Part shown: piece by piece, positions 1 to 12,944 of the stretch
How positions within the stretch are numbered: the stretch's first letter is position 1
How the letters are laid out: each line of letters begins with the position of its first letter
Source of the DNA: Theobroma cacao
Lineage: Eukaryota > Streptophyta > Magnoliopsida > Malvales > Malvaceae
Direction: 5' to 3'
Assembly (NCBI RefSeq): GCF_000208745.1
Contig: NC_030858.1
Span: 3,901,249 to 3,965,248, forward strand
DNA: 64,000 nt
Notes under the pieces: model-generated
Database searches by the model: none
What the model was told of the DNA's origin: nothing
What the model saw: only the letters and a program-made list of their open reading frames with translations
Program-made: the position numbers and the translations under genes

Positions 1-761
1 AGTTTTACCCACCCTATAATAAATTCGGCTTCTACCCATCAATGAAATTATTATCGAAAGTAAAGCCTGTAGGAACTCTGATTGAGATGTAGAGCTTAGC
101 TAGAATTCTCTTCCTGGTCATTCTGCATTTTAAGGGAACCCACATTGAAAGCAATGGAGACGAACAACATAGATTCAAGACATATATGAAAGGAATATGA
201 TAAATTATCTTTTATATAGTTTTTTTAGTTTCAAAGGTCAAAAGTTGGACTAATGAGCTAGAGTCCCTATCGGCACCAAAGTGACTCGTAGGCAAGATTT
301 TTTCCTGAGGTTGGAGCATTTGCTTTAGATGCACCACCCTATCAAGTCCAAACTCTCCCTCACCCAAGGAGTGTGGGCATGTCAGGATATGGATTTGACA
401 ACTTTGAATCAATGAAACTAGCAGGTTGCAAGTGTTTGTTTCTTCCCTTATCTCGAGTCATCATGGATCATTCCTATGGCCCCAGTTGAGCTTTTACAAA
501 TTGAAAGAAACGAAAACAAAACAGAAAGAAACAGCGGCCATAATTGACATGTCTATTCGTATCAATTTTGCTTTAACTGTTTGTATTTATTTGGAACTGG
601 AAATAAAACCACCCATGGTTTCAACATTGGAGCCTATGGTTTTTGGTTCAGCACAGCGGAAGCACAATCTTTACAGCAGATTTTACAGGGTAATCTTGAC
701 CAATTACGTGGATCAGGGATACACAAAATGACAGAACATGCACACCTCACAACAAGCCAAT
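1..761. other. Sequence beyond the 3' end of the ALDH7B pseudogene; no gene seen
   Basis: I find no supported coding region here. A short open frame on the plus strand at 581-814 lies partly over the antisense of the last ALDH7B exon and has no recognisable domain. Part of this stretch may be the former 3' UTR of that gene. Confidence 0.5.
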
Positions 762-3700
762 TTATTGGACAAAATTTATCCCTTGAGCCAATGGCAGTTC
801 CTTTCCATAATTGATCTCACTGCCATGGACAATAATCGGTTTGAGTCATTATGAAGAATAGCACATGAATACAACTATGCAAGAAGAATGAAAATTACCA
901 TGAGTCGCTTCCTGCTTCGCGACCACCACCAGTTGCTTTTTCTCCACCAAAGGCACCACCGATCTCAGCTCCATTGGTTGGTATATTTACATTGACAATG
1001 CCACAATCACTTCCGCATGGACTGCATAAAATACTCAAATGCATGAGCACGTAACATGAAAATTATTTGTCACGGAAAGAAGAGCAACATGCTCATCAAA
1101 CATATCATTTCATGGGGTAGCTATTCGATGGATAGCAGATATGTTCTCCGAATTTGTAAAGAAAAAGGTCAGCTGATCACAACAAATCTTTAAAGGATCA
1201 ACTAGTGGACTCCAAAAAGACAGATGGTAAGCTATGCAGTTGGTAACTATCATCCAAGATCTAACAAATCTTCTTGTGTGGAAATTCAAGCCCATGACCA
1301 CCTAGCATTAACTAAAAACATCCGAGAACTCACCCAATCCACTTGAATATAACTTCGGGTCTGCGTGTAAAGATAGAACTACTTAGTCCTAGAGGTACAG
1401 AGTTGTTCATTTCTATTGCTTCTTCTAGACTCTGCACAAATGGTACATTCCAAAGTTCAAACACAGGAAGAGTAATCTATTTAAAAAGACTGGCAATATG
1501 AATCAACAAGGACATTGTAAATTGAATATATATCTGAAATTTCATAACATATAGTACTGGACCAAATAATTCTTCTTTCACAACAGAGACATCTGGATAA
1601 ATCTCAACAATTGTTGGCTGCACAAAACTACCGTCTGACTCTATAACAGTTCCACCAGTAAGAATCTTCCCTCCCTAGAAGTATCAGCTTGAGCATTTAG
1701 ATCATACAGCTTAACAAGTCTACATAACAGAAACAAAAAAAGATAAAAGATAAAAGCAGTTAAGATATATCTTAACGTTCAATAATAGAATATCACATGT
1801 GAGCAGGGTCCTTTTTCAGAAAGAGGAAAAACGTGCAAACATGCCTGAGATTTTATCCTATTGATAAAGACCATTACAACAAATGTATAATGCTAGTAAT
1901 TGCACAATGGTATAAGACGTGCCCATCACGCACAAATTCACAGATGAAGAGAGAGAAAGAGAGCTATAAACAGACAGAATACATGCCTGAGATTTTATGA
2001 TTCCTATCCCCTTCTCAAAGCTCTCTCGTGAAGCAAGGGCATGTAAGGGCCCAAGTAAAGTCCCTTTTTCCAGAGGGTCTTTAACTCTGAATTGCTTGTA
2101 TACCTCAATTAGTTGATCCAGCACATTTTCATATATGCTTTCATGAAGATACTACATGAAGAAATATGGAAAAAGGACAATTCTTAGATTTGACTTCACC
2201 ATTGCAGTTCTGAAGTTAAAATTGTAAAGAGAGGTACATACTAATCTACGACCATGTCGTGCACCACTGACCAGCTGTACCAACAGCTGCAAACAATATA
2301 GAACGCACAGCTAGCGAAATATCAGCATCATCCATGACAATCATAGCTTTGTTTCCACTCAACTCGAGCAAGCATTTACCAAACCTTTGACTAACAGTTT
2401 GCTGAACCATCAAACCCACCTACAATTTGGAATGCAGCGCAGATATGCCTGGAGTCATGGTAATAGAAACACAGACAAGAAGTATAACCAAAAATATGTG
2501 CATGCATACAAATTTTGCAAATATCTCCAGATACATATATGCTCTGGTACCAGTATAACTGATACCAATCAAACTCAGAAACAAACTCATATAACTGACT
2601 CTATGGCATCAGAACTCGGAAGGTGGGACCAATATACTACAGTCGTTATGAAGTGGGCATCAAATAACAAAGGGTCACCAATAAATTTAAACACAGTCTC
2701 ATGAGTCATGAATCATGACCCCTCAGCTTCATCCAATTATAAAGAGCTAAATTATTTTGGTTTTGAACGTTCATGGAGGAGTATCTTTCTATCAAGTAAG
2801 CAGATCATAGACATATAAACATTCTTTACATTGATAATGACCGCATGCCTTCAAGCAGATAATATAGTGATACATTGGAATTTACCTTTGAGCTTCCAGT
2901 AAATGAAACCAGGGCGATGCGTGTATCTGTTGCAATAGCTTGACCAATTTCAGCACCTCCACAGAAGGCGGTGAACATTGCACCAGGCAAGTTGTTTTTC
3001 TCTAGAACGTCAGACACAAGCTTTGTCACTGCAATAGTAACCAATGGAGTTGTTGGAGCACCCTTCCTACAGTGGATTAACATGGTAAGTAGCTGCCTCC
3101 TAAGAGAGAACTATAATTGTATTTAAAAATATGAAATTGTCGAAGTGCTCAAAAGCTGATGAAATATCACACATAATCTTCAAAGTATAAGAATGTGTTA
3201 CTCTGCAGCAAACTGATTTTGAAATTATTTGATTCTCTAAAACAGAACCTAACTTTTTTTTTTCTTTTCTTTCCTTCTCTCTGAGCAATTAATGTCAGTA
3301 AAAAAACTGACCAAAATTAGGAAAAGAATTATCATACTCCCAAAGACAACCCAACATCAGAGGAAAACTTGTATGAAAAACCATACTCTATGTACTTGAA
3401 AAATAGTAGAATGAAGACGTGGAATAATCTGATGATCTAATAGATGATGCTTACAAGAGACAGACTTACCATACAACAGAATTACCGCATACGAGTGCGA
3501 TGCAGGTATTCCACCCTAAAGAGCAAAACATAAGACTAATAGAAGTCAGAAACCTCAGATCTCAGAGTAGATGTTCATAAATTTAATCAAAACAACAATT
3601 TCAAGAGTATGAAAATTTACATTTAAAAAGATTCCATACAATTGTTTACAACACAGTGAAATAAGAAATAGTAGATAAAATTAACATATTACTGTCCAGT

Positions 3701-5483
3701 CATCTAGATATAAAATTACAACAGGCTCAGATAGCATATTGCAGATGCAACAGTGTTAGATTACCATTTACTAATGGTGCTTTTACACAAAAGAGTGGAT
3801 AGCTACTAAAGTCTTACACAATCAAACCTACCAAGAACAGCACATGGGAAGTTGAAAGCAGTAATTACACCAACGATCCCCAGGGGATTCCACACCTGTG
3901 ACACATAAAACATGCACATAACAATTAAAAATATGGTCAAAGGTAAGAGTAGCTCAGTCCAAATTATCCCATGCAGTTATCTGATTATTAGGACACCTCA
4001 AACATCATATGCTCTGGACCTGCAAAACAGAACAGAAAACAGGAAAGCATCAGATCTGACACTTCTAACTCCCTTGAGAGAGAAATACACCAGTACATAA
4101 AACAATTTTTGGTTGAGCTGTGAAGAACAAGGGCAAAGTTAAGTCCCAATTAACTATCTTGATGGCAAGATCAGTTTTCTTGATTATTCCTAACATGTTC
4201 TAGTAGTTTGTTAAACTATCTTTAGAATGCCTCAGAGATGTTTGGGCTCACGTTCTGAATGTACAATGGATCCGTTCAGTTGCCGGCTTAATCCCACAAC
4301 ATAATCACACATATCAATAATTTCCAGCAAAATGTAAGACTTTAGAGTTTTATTAAAGGATAGAGATAGAGTGAGAAAAACTAACCTTAAAAGGTTAATC
4401 TAAGATTAAACATGGAAAAAAGGAAAGCTGCTAAGCTTATTTGATGCTCTGCAAGCAATATAACTGCAGTACACCTTTCAGAAAGAAATAAAACCAGAGT
4501 GCATCCAGGTTCAGGCTATACAACAGGAACCAAGAAATACACTAAAGAGGCAAGAGACTTTCATTATATTACATGGAGCGGCTAACATAGACATTGAAAG
4601 GCCTATCGGACTGATTCAAAATGTTAGGAGAATTGCCTACAATAAGACAATATATTCCAAATGTATTTGTAAGCCAGCGTATGAAGAAATAGAATCACAT
4701 ACTTGAACCTCTCCTATTCCTTGAGCAAGTATCTTTCCCATCTCTAGAGATACAAGCCTGCCCAAATACTCCAATTTGGCTCTGGATGCTTTCCCTATCT
4801 GTCTACAATCTCACCTCTTTTTGGTGTTGGATTCTCTTAAATAGATACACTTTCATGAAAAATTTTATTGTTGGCATCCAACATAAACAGTAAATATATG
4901 AAAAATAAAGAACTCACATTCATCCATGTCTTTGTAGCTTCACTGCAAGCACGCATTCCCTCCTCATAATCACCAATAGATGCCTCTGCAACTTTTGCCA
5001 TGGCCTACATTGAGAATTACGAGATGAAGGAAAGTATTAATGAAAAATTAATCGAAAACTAACAAGAAAATCCAAGTCACTGAGTACCCTTGTGAGAGAG
5101 TTTCTGATTAATTATTAGCTAATAAAGCATTCTTGATTAAACATTTCTTAACATCCACAGGGTTCTTGTTAATATTCAACATTACACATGATCATAATTC
5201 CCAGTTTTTTTAAGTCAACAAAATTAATAGGTTCAGAACTTTCAATAAATTTTTTTATTTTCAACCAGAGAATAACACATGCTATGACTAATCCAAATTC
5301 CATGATAAGCTATCTGCAAAAATATTCAAAGAGGTGAAAAATTTGAACCTGATTGTTTGAAGGATTCACAGAAGAAACCTCTGAACCACTAGCCTTCCAC
5401 ATGCCATTTATGAAACAGCCAATGTTAGTAGGACCCAAACCTATTTCCCCAAGAAACTCGTATTCTTTCCTATCAAATCCCAT
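762..5483 (-). pseudogene. ALDH7B4: ALDH7B (antiquitin-type) aldehyde dehydrogenase, decayed copy
   Basis: Plant ALDH7B enzymes oxidise reactive aldehydes with NAD+ and respond to dehydration. The exons read in order on the minus strand: 5349-5483 (start MGFDRKEYEFLGEIG), 4918-5004, 4703-4833, 4252-4324, 3997-4019, 3832-3895 (NPLGIVGVITAFNFP), 3470-3515, 2886-3066 (KGAPTTPLVT to SFTGSSK), 2242-2419 ([16 protein letters not shown]), 1987-2151, 1534-1674, 1334-1431, 899-1021 ([16 protein letters not shown]) and a remnant at 762-815 (INYGKELPLAQGINF). The catalytic Glu and Cys codons survive. Lesions: exon 3 is 131 nt and lacks one base near 4802-4806; the acceptor before 4324 reads TG; exon 9 is 178 nt with one extra base at 2252-2253, and the Arg next to the catalytic Cys is Trp; the donor after 1534 reads AT; the donor after 1987 is GC; the first half of the last exon is scrambled. 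Neighbouring genes read intact, so random sequencing error is the less likely explanation. Confidence 0.8.
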
Positions 5484-6801
5484 CTCTGCAAAGCAATAGC
5501 TGTTAAGTGTTGATCACCTGCAGAGTAAAAAAAAGTGCTGATCACCCGATGAAAGCATGAACCCAGAAAATAAAAAAAGTATTCTACGTAAAAAGTAAAT
5601 CGTCAAACCAGGAATGAAGTACAGATAAGAAGAAAGCTTTCAGGCAAAAATTAAAGCAGATAAAGGGGTTGAGTCGGAAACTCCAGGTGTAGTTAAAAGA
5701 GACGGCAAGGCGAGTGTGGCGTTGGAGAATGATTAGAAGGGAGTGTCAGTGTCACCAACTCATCATCCCAAGATTTTCATGTCATCATGTGTCACACTGA
5801 GGTGATTCAGATTCTTGGATCATTCGCTTCAAACTCTACATCTTTTCAGGTGGCTTTTTGGGGTCCCTTTTCATGGCTTCAAAAAAGAAAAAAATAAAAA
5901 AAAAAGGAAAAGAAAATAAAAGCCAATTCTGATTAATAAGTACTTGAAAGACAAAGTTTACTTGATGAACAACTTTTGATTGTCTACGTACGTGTTCTAT
6001 ACATATTTGCCAAGCATGTTGTATTAGCACGTGATGGTTTACGCATCTTGAGTGTCATTTTTTAAGTGCTATCGGTTAAAATTTTGTTTAATTGGTTTAA
6101 AAGCATCATATATATACACAATAACATAAATGCTGCTAGTAAATAGTTCATAAATGGTTAGTCCATTTGGGAACTTGCATCTCTATGGTTACTTTAGAGG
6201 AGGAATATAAAGAGCAGAGAAAGAAGTATTACTGCTAGTTTTTTGACATAAAAACAAAGGACGAAAGAAAGAATAATCACATGCATACGTCAAATCTTCT
6301 ATTTTTTATTTTCCCTATCACATGTCGTGAAGGGCGACAGCCCAAAGCAGTTGCGGACTAGATTTCTGACGGTGTCCAATCGCAATGGTCCAGTCCGGGC
6401 CCTATTACGCAACGCGTGATAACTGAAAAGCGACACACCCCTGCGGCCTTCTCCCCGCCCCCACACATGCACTACGGCTTATCGTTTTGCGCAAATTCAA
6501 TTTCTTTTCCCATCAAATTTGCAAAATTTGCAGCTCCTAATTATTAGTGTTCTTTGCCTTTCCCGTAATACCACCATCAGGCAAAGCAGTTCCTCCAATG
6601 AAACCTCCTTGAAGCTTCCTCTCTTGTTTCCCTCTCCAGGTAATTCGATTTCCATCTCTCCAACCCCTGTTTTTTGTAACACCTCTCCAATTCCCATTTC
6701 TTTTGAATACCTCATCTTTTGAAACCCTGTAACAAAAGACCCCCTTCAAGTTTCCCTTCTTTTATCTGATTTCCCAATTAAACCTTGGCATCCAAAAAGT
6801 G
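5484..6801. other. Spacer between the divergent ALDH7B pseudogene and CCX gene
   Basis: This 1.3-kb stretch should hold the old ALDH7B promoter and the CCX promoter and 5' UTR. It has A-rich tracts near 5880-5925 and pyrimidine-rich sequence near 6600-6780, typical of a plant 5' leader. Open frames at 6497-6749 on both strands have no recognisable protein features. Confidence 0.5.
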
Positions 6802-8718
6802 ATGGAACCCAAACGCCTTGTTTTGGGGGGTAAAAGAAGCTCCAAGTTTCGTGGAGCATTTCATTCTATTTGTGCCTTGGTGTTACTTTTCTTGTTCTAC
6901 AATCATGAAAATGTTCTAGGAAAGTCATTTTCTATTAAACCCAGAGTTGGGTTTGTTGATCATGTTAGAGTTATCCATAGAAGAATTATAGAAACTAATG
7001 ATACCAATGTCAAAGTTGATGACTTGGCTGCAAATAATTTGACAGCTAGCGATCCCAAATTTTGCTCTGGATTGTTTGAACACAAGGGTTATCCAACCCG
7101 ATGTGAGTACTTGGTTGCCCACCCGGAGTGTACTGCTGGTGGGTTTTTCAACTATATTAAGTTCTTGTATTGTGGTTGTGAGAAATTTAGCTTTTTGGGA
7201 TTTGCTGTGTTGACTCTATGGTTGGTTGCATTGTTTTATTTATTGGGAAACACTGCAGCCGATTACTTCTGTTGTTCTTTGGAAAAGCTTTCGAGTTTAT
7301 TGAAAATGTCACCTACTGTCGCTGGGGTTACTTTGTTGCCATTAGGGAATGGAGCTCCTGATGTATTTGCTAGCGTTGCTGCTTTTGTGGGGAGGGATGC
7401 AGGTGAGGTGGGTATTAATAGTGTGTTGGGAGGAGCTGTTTTTGTTACTTGTGTTGTTGTTGGGATTGTTTCTCTTTGTATAACTGAGAAAAGGGTTCAG
7501 ATTGATAGGAATTCCTTTGTTAGGGATATAGGCTTCTTTCTGTTTAGTTTAATATGGCTTTTTCTGTTTTTAACTGTTGGAGAGGTGACTGTTGGAACTG
7601 CACTGCTATTTGTTTTACTTTATGTGATTTATGTACTTGCGGTTGCTCTCAATGAGATTGCTAGGACAAATGTTCGGGTGTTAAAATTGGGTTATCTAAC
7701 ACCATTGCTACCTGTTAAAGGGGGTACATTTTCTAATGGAAATGAAGAGGGGGATTCTATCTATGCCTCACTGCTTGCATCTGACTCGAAAAGTGATGTA
7801 CCATGTCTTGAAAATAGTTTACCTCACTGGATGTGGGCTTCTCAGGTGGCAATTTATTCGAGTGAGTCTATAGACAGTACAAAATCTATATGGGGTTGGA
7901 ATGATGAGGAAACACTGAAAGATCAGTCTTCCTTTCCTTGTTCTAAATTCCTTTCATTTCTGGAGTTGCCATTGGCACTTCCCCGACGGTTGACAATTCC
8001 GATTGTTGAAGAGGAGAGATGGTCAAAGGGGTATGCTGTGGCTAGTGCTACATTGGCACCGATTCTTCTGGCTTTTTTGTGGAATATTAAAGATGATGCA
8101 GGTCGTTTGAGTAAGGAAATTATATACTTTATTGGTGTTACCTTTGGTGGTATACTTGGTGTTCCTGCATACCTGTACACCACATCTGATCAGCCACCTC
8201 TCCAGTTTTTGCTTCCATGGGTTGTTGGAGGATTTTTTATGAGTATTGTTTGGTTTTATATTATCGCAAATGAGCTTGTTGCTTTGTTGATGGCATTTGG
8301 TGTGATCTTTGGGATTAACCCGTCAATCCTTGGTCTGACCGTATTGGCATGGGGCAACTCGATGGGTGATTTGATGTCGAATGTTGCACTGGCAATGAAT
8401 GGTGGGGATAGTGTACAGATTGCCATGTCAGGATGCTATGCAGGACCTATGTTCAATACCCTTGCTGGTTTAGGGATCTCATTGGTGCTTGGTGCTTGGT
8501 ACAAGAAACCTGCTCCATACATAGTTCCAAGAGATAGTAGCTTGTTTTGTACAATGGGATTTCTAGCTATAGGGCTTCTTTGGTCCTTCATTGTGTTGCC
8601 CCAGAATGATATGCGCCCAAACAAGACACTGGGGGTTGGCCTTATAGCGATCTACTTGACATTTCTGGTTGTTCGGGTGAGCACATCCATGGGTGTTCTA
8701 TCAGTAGGTTTAGGTTGA
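6802..8718 (+). CDS. Cation/calcium exchanger of the CCX family (CCX3/CCX4-like)
   Basis: The product is a membrane antiporter of the Ca2+/cation exchanger superfamily; plant CCX members move cations (K+, Na+, Ca2+, Mn2+ have been reported) across endomembranes or the plasma membrane. The gene is a single 638-residue exon, matching the intronless plant CCX genes. An N-terminal hydrophobic segment (about residues 22-36) precedes a Cys-rich lumenal or outer loop ([23 protein letters not shown]). Two clusters of membrane helices flank a central hydrophilic loop. The two signature repeats are both present: [10 protein letters not shown] at about 182-191 and [13 protein letters not shown] at about 518-530, in opposite halves as expected for the inverted alpha repeats. 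I place the start at the ATG at 6802, since the codon before it is GTG. The tail is short ([13 protein letters not shown]). No frame damage is seen. Confidence 0.93.
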   Translation: MEPKRLVLGGKRSSKFRGAFHSICALVLLFLFYNHENVLGKSFSIKPRVGFVDHVRVIHRRIIETNDTNVKVDDLAANNLTASDPKFCSGLFEHKGYPTRCEYLVAHPECTAGGFFNYIKFLYCGCEKFSFLGFAVLTLWLVALFYLLGNTAADYFCCSLEKLSSLLKMSPTVAGVTLLPLGNGAPDVFASVAAFVGRDAGEVGINSVLGGAVFVTCVVVGIVSLCITEKRVQIDRNSFVRDIGFFLFSLIWLFLFLTVGEVTVGTALLFVLLYVIYVLAVALNEIARTNVRVLKLGYLTPLLPVKGGTFSNGNEEGDSIYASLLASDSKSDVPCLENSLPHWMWASQVAIYSSESIDSTKSIWGWNDEETLKDQSSFPCSKFLSFLELPLALPRRLTIPIVEEERWSKGYAVASATLAPILLAFLWNIKDDAGRLSKEIIYFIGVTFGGILGVPAYLYTTSDQPPLQFLLPWVVGGFFMSIVWFYIIANELVALLMAFGVIFGINPSILGLTVLAWGNSMGDLMSNVALAMNGGDSVQIAMSGCYAGPMFNTLAGLGISLVLGAWYKKPAPYIVPRDSSLFCTMGFLAIGLLWSFIVLPQNDMRPNKTLGVGLIAIYLTFLVVRVSTSMGVLSVGLG

Positions 8719-9835
8719 GCCTGACAACGGAGTTCAGTCTCCTGGTGGTTAGCACATTCCATTCTAAAGAATGAGCAAAGAGATAGGAGGATAAGTTTTA
8801 CTTAGATTCTTGTATAGCATTGGGTTGGAATAGTCATGTAAATTGTACTTGTCAATCTTCTACATTAACAGCAAGTCTATAACAATAGTTGCAAAGCAGC
8901 ATATGTGTGCCCTCTGACTTGATTTAATTATTTGTGTTACTGACTGCCCCTGCTCTTTAGTTGGCTTTTTTAGCTGGCATTAAAAATTGTGATTATCTTA
9001 CCAGCATTCTCTTTCCCCCACATGGTTTGACAATTATGGAGTGCATACCTTTAATACGATATAAGCCTCTGATATGATATTTCTCCGGCATTGTCTTTTC
9101 ATCAGTCTCTCTTTTTCTGCTATTCAAACTGTGTGAATAAGGAATTAGATTTAGTTCCTTGCTAATGAACTGAATTCTTCTGTCTGCTCATCTGGTGAAT
9201 ATAGAGCATATGAATACATGTTTTGGGTTTGATTCTGAACTCATCCAAACCGTTTTTATCTCAAAAATGCTGCTTAGTAGTTACTAGTTAGTTCCTTAGC
9301 CAAATTTAGTAACCATTCTGTTCTTTTTACCAGAATTAAATGCAACAGCCGAACCATTTTGCTGTAACTCTGCCCCAAAACTGAAACGAGACTTGGAAAG
9401 CTGGAGTTTGCTTCAGCTCTCAATTTCTCACCCTTAACCTATGTCTAGAACCCTCATTCTCAAACTTTATTTCATGCATTAAGGTACCATTTCACTCTTA
9501 TTCCTTGTCTCTTTCCCTTTGTTGGATCAAAATTGGGGTGAGAATTTAACCCCAAAACCAACTTTGCAGTTGCCCATTCCCTTTTAGTCCTTTTCAACCT
9601 TTATTTCAGGCTTGGGTAAGCATAGTAGCATATCCTATTATTATTAAGGGCATAATTGTAAATCGAAACTCCAAAGGGCATTCCTAGAACTAGATTGGTT
9701 AAGAATTCCCTGTCCAAACCAAAGCGCTCTGTCAAATTTTAAGATTTCTGTCTCAAGCAAGACACAACGAACTTTCCTCTTCTTGCTTCATCTTTATTCT
9801 GTTTTGTCTTTGGAAATCCTTCAACGAGATCGAAG
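8719..9835. other. Spacer between CCX and COPT5-like genes
   Basis: This should contain the CCX 3' UTR, then about 0.8 kb with no coding evidence and the COPT5-like promoter. No TATA box is obvious near the COPT5 start. One GTAC core, the motif bound by SPL7-type copper regulators, occurs near 9483, but a single 4-bp match means little. Confidence 0.45.
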
Positions 9836-10258
9836 ATGATGCACATGACCTTATATTGGGGAAAAGACGTAACTCTCCTCATCGACTCCTGGAAAACCGA
9901 TTCATGGCTGAGTTACCTCCTCACTCTAGTCGCTTGCTTCCTCTTCTCTTCCTTTTACCAGTACATGGAAGATCGACGCCTCCGTTTCAATACCCTCGCT
10001 TCCTCTAACCCATCCCAGCCCTCCTCCACCGGCGCCGCCGTACCTCTCCTCTCCAAATCGCGCCGCTCTGCTAAATTCGCGACGGCCGTGCTTTTTGGAA
10101 TCAACTCGGCGATCGGATATCTCCTGATGTTGGCCATCATGTCGTTCAACGCAGGCGTTTTCTTGGCCGTCGTTTCGGGACTCGCTGTTGGGTACCTGTT
10201 CTTCAGGTGCGCCGATGAGGACACCGTGATTGTGGACAACGCTTGCGCTTGTGCTTGA
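9836..10258 (+). CDS. COPT5: Ctr-family copper transporter, COPT5-like
   Basis: Ctr/COPT proteins form trimers that pass Cu(I) through a Met-lined pore; Arabidopsis COPT5 exports copper from the vacuole or prevacuole. This intronless gene encodes 140 residues, the usual size. Three membrane segments are visible at about residues 24-43, 84-105 and 108-124. The second carries the MxxxM motif (Met98, Met102) and the third the packing GxxxG motif (Gly115, Gly119), which together define the family. The N terminus is short and has few Met residues (MMHMTLYWG), as in COPT5 and unlike the Met-rich COPT1/2. The C terminus ends in a CxC pair (Cys137, Cys139), a copper handover site in this family. The start uses the first of two adjacent ATGs. 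The coding region is GC-richer than its surroundings. Confidence 0.93.
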   Translation: MMHMTLYWGKDVTLLIDSWKTDSWLSYLLTLVACFLFSSFYQYMEDRRLRFNTLASSNPSQPSSTGAAVPLLSKSRRSAKFATAVLFGINSAIGYLLMLAIMSFNAGVFLAVVSGLAVGYLFFRCADEDTVIVDNACACA

Positions 10259-11398
10259 CGCTATCTTTTTCGACAATTCTAGTTCTATATTTTCCTTTAC
10301 TGTTGTATACTGTACCAGAATTTTCTGTACGAATTATCAATATTTCTTTCTTGAATTATATGATTTTCTTTGTAGTTCGTGAATGAATTATTCTTCTGTT
10401 AAATTTCTCAGATCTGATCATTTTTAACTCTTTAGATATTGTCGAGGAAGCCTTCTTCTTTGCCTTTTGTTTTTGAAAACATCAAGTTGCGTTTGATTGA
10501 AGGAAGCAAGGAAACTTGGGAACTAGCCATAATGGCGTGCTATGCAATGTAGACAGAGTCTGCTTCGGCACTGCCACATGAGATATTCGCAATGGTTGGG
10601 CCAAGAAGAGACAGATTGAAAGAGAGACGAAGCCCAAAATTCGGTAGTTTGCTCAGTTGCGCAAACAATTTCAAACTATGTGACTGTTTGGTGAACAGCG
10701 AACCTGTGAAGCAAACAAAATTAGGGTTCTTTCATTAATCTTTGTTTTATGGAAATACCCATCATTAATTTTTACTTTAACGTAGCCTTTTGTTGATTGT
10801 CACTGCATTTCTAGGCTCTAGCCGGTAGCCAATATTGTAATAAGGGCCAGAAAACGGAGAAGAAAAACGACAAGAGTACAAATTCTCGAAAACGCTGCTC
10901 GGTTTCTTTTTAATGGGTCGAACAAGGCATACACCTCTAGACCGTATCGAGAAAGGCCCGAGGAACCCAACCCAGATGTGTCGCGTTAATGGCGGCTAAA
11001 ACATTGTTGCTTCAATTATACGAGATGTTGGTTCAATTTCTGATTACGGGCTTTCTCCAACTAACTTGAATGTCAAGCAAATTAATGCAGGAATGTCTGC
11101 TAATGGACTTGGGTTTTAAGTCATTTTGTTGCGTAGTTAATTCAACCAAGTATCTTTGTTAATAGTCGTGATGCTTAGATTTACAACTTATTGTCATAGA
11201 AAAATGAAAAAGAAAATGCAATTGAAATGTGCAGCTTAATTGATTCCCAATCTAGTTATACAAGTCTGACCAAAGGAACAAAACTAAAAGCATTATTATA
11301 GGATCAGCTTATCCATATAAATTTAGACTCTTTTTTTTTTTTTCATTTTGGTTACAAAAAGGAAAATCTGCTTAGTTAGGCTTTGCTCATTCTGTCAT
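10259..11398. other. Spacer between convergent COPT5-like and LURP-one-related genes
   Basis: This 1.1-kb stretch should hold the two 3' UTRs facing each other. No coding signal, RNA gene or recognisable repeat is seen apart from a T tract near 11331-11343. Confidence 0.45.
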
Positions 11399-12865
11399 TC
11401 AGCACCTGGTAGATTCACCATATATGTAATCAAGAACAGAAATGACTCCAAAAACAAAAGCTTGATCGATTCCAGGATTTACCACGACATGATAAAGATC
11501 TTTACTCGCCATCAACTCGTCTACTTCCTTCATCACTCCAATCTGTCATCACATGAATTAATATGATTTAGAGCAAACTTAGGACGCCTATGGCCAACTT
11601 TATATACATTTCTATTTTAATTGAAAAGAGAAAAATAGGAAACAAAGGAAATAAGGATAGATATAAACTACCTGAGCGACAATGTTGCCTATAGAATCAA
11701 TGATGCTGCAGTTTCTATCTGGGAAATAGCCTTTAATCTCAAAGCTGCTTCCTTTTGGCTCCGTGGCGATTCTGATGGCATTGTTTTTTGCTAAACAACT
11801 GGACCGGGGCTCCTTCAAGGTGAATACCAACTTTTGTGATCCTTCGTAGTCAAAAGTGTAACCTTTCCATCTTTTATGTATGCTTAGGGCCTCAACCATC
11901 CCTCCCTGGAATATAAGAATCAACAACCATAGGCTTAGCCCATAGCAACCAAATTTGTGCTTGTGGGTGCCCTTGCATGCCCCTATATATGCCTACTCAA
12001 TAATTAAAAACACTATGCATAAAATATCATCTCCCTTCCTCGCCTTCTTAAAAAAATAATTGACGCGGGGACATGAACCCTTTGGTGGAGAAATGAGAGA
12101 TCTCAAATATAATGGCTATATACTTGGATTCATCTCATCCACCAGCTTCCCGGCTGTACAAAAGTTACTTGAACCAATTGCCATCTCCATAAATTGGAAA
12201 CTATTTCAGGGAACAGGTATTCCCACGATCACTTACAATCCCATTTTATCCTGCTATCGTGTTCCTCTTGTGTCTTTCCTCCTAGCACATATGCAAGTTT
12301 TCATATAGACTACTCCAGGAAGTTCAAGCATAATTATTCTTTGAAATTAATTAATTCATATAGGCATGAATGCATGATGTATTATACATGTAATTAAGAA
12401 ATTGACATAATATCATGATGCAGTTTATCAATAGCTGTTTCTAAATTGATCAGAACAACCCTGATCCACCACCTTCACGTCATTCACCCTTTTGTACATC
12501 AAAAATCAATTCATGGACTATAACAGCCTCTTATATATACATGCTTGCTTGGTGTGTGTGTGTATGGTATATGGTAATGATTAACTATGAGCTTAATTCT
12601 CTTCTAACGGGGTAAAAAGGAATATTACCTTTCGACGTATGAGAAGCAAAGCATCCCCATTTCCATCTCTCAGAACCAGCTCCCCTTTAGTACCAAGAAC
12701 CCCACAACCGTCAATCCTGAAAACAACCTTCTGGCTACAATCGGTGACCACGAAACCACCTCCATTCACTACATGTGGCCTCCTCCTAACCACAAGCACT
12801 ACCTGAGAAGAAGAACAGTAGAGCTTACTGATAAGCGGCATTGCGCTTGCTTTTGCTGCTGCCAT
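11399..12865 (-). CDS. LURP-one-related protein (LOR6-like)
   Basis: LURP-one-related proteins fold as a tubby-like 12-stranded beta barrel; Arabidopsis LURP1 is needed for full defence against Hyaloperonospora, and most relatives have no known function. Exons: 12629-12865, 11672-11905 and 11399-11542, all phase 0, giving 204 residues, the normal family length. The first exon carries the TDCSQKVVFRIDG and ELVLRDGNGDALLLIRRK strands; the second RWKGYTFDYEGSQKLVFTLKEP and the FEIKGYFPDRNCSIIDS segment; the third ends with the family hallmark DQAFVFGVISVLDYIYGEST. Junctions are GT-AG. The first intron is 723 bp and contains no other gene. A TATA box lies about 70 bp before the ATG. Among Arabidopsis members LOR6 is the best guess, supported by the SBT1.8-like and RIPK-like genes further along; the subfamily call is inferred from context. 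Confidence 0.92.
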
Positions 12866-12936
12866 TTCTTCCTAATCTCTCAAAGAAGAATTCTCAGTTG
12901 TGAATTTTGGTTTCTCAAGTCTGAGACAATTATATA

Positions 12937-12944
12937 TATTTATA
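12937..12944 (-). promoter_or_regulatory. TATA box of the LURP-one-related gene
   Basis: TATAAATA on the minus strand, 72-79 bp upstream of the ATG at 12865. The spacing predicts a 5' UTR of about 40-45 nt. Confidence 0.6.

Noticed and set aside
581..814. Plus-strand 77-residue ORF near the left edge
   Set aside because: Part of it is the reverse of the last ALDH7B exon (762-815) and no plus-strand family match is apparent.
9480..9490. GTAC copper-response core near the COPT5-like promoter
   Set aside because: A single 4-bp match is expected by chance and lies about 350 bp upstream of the start.
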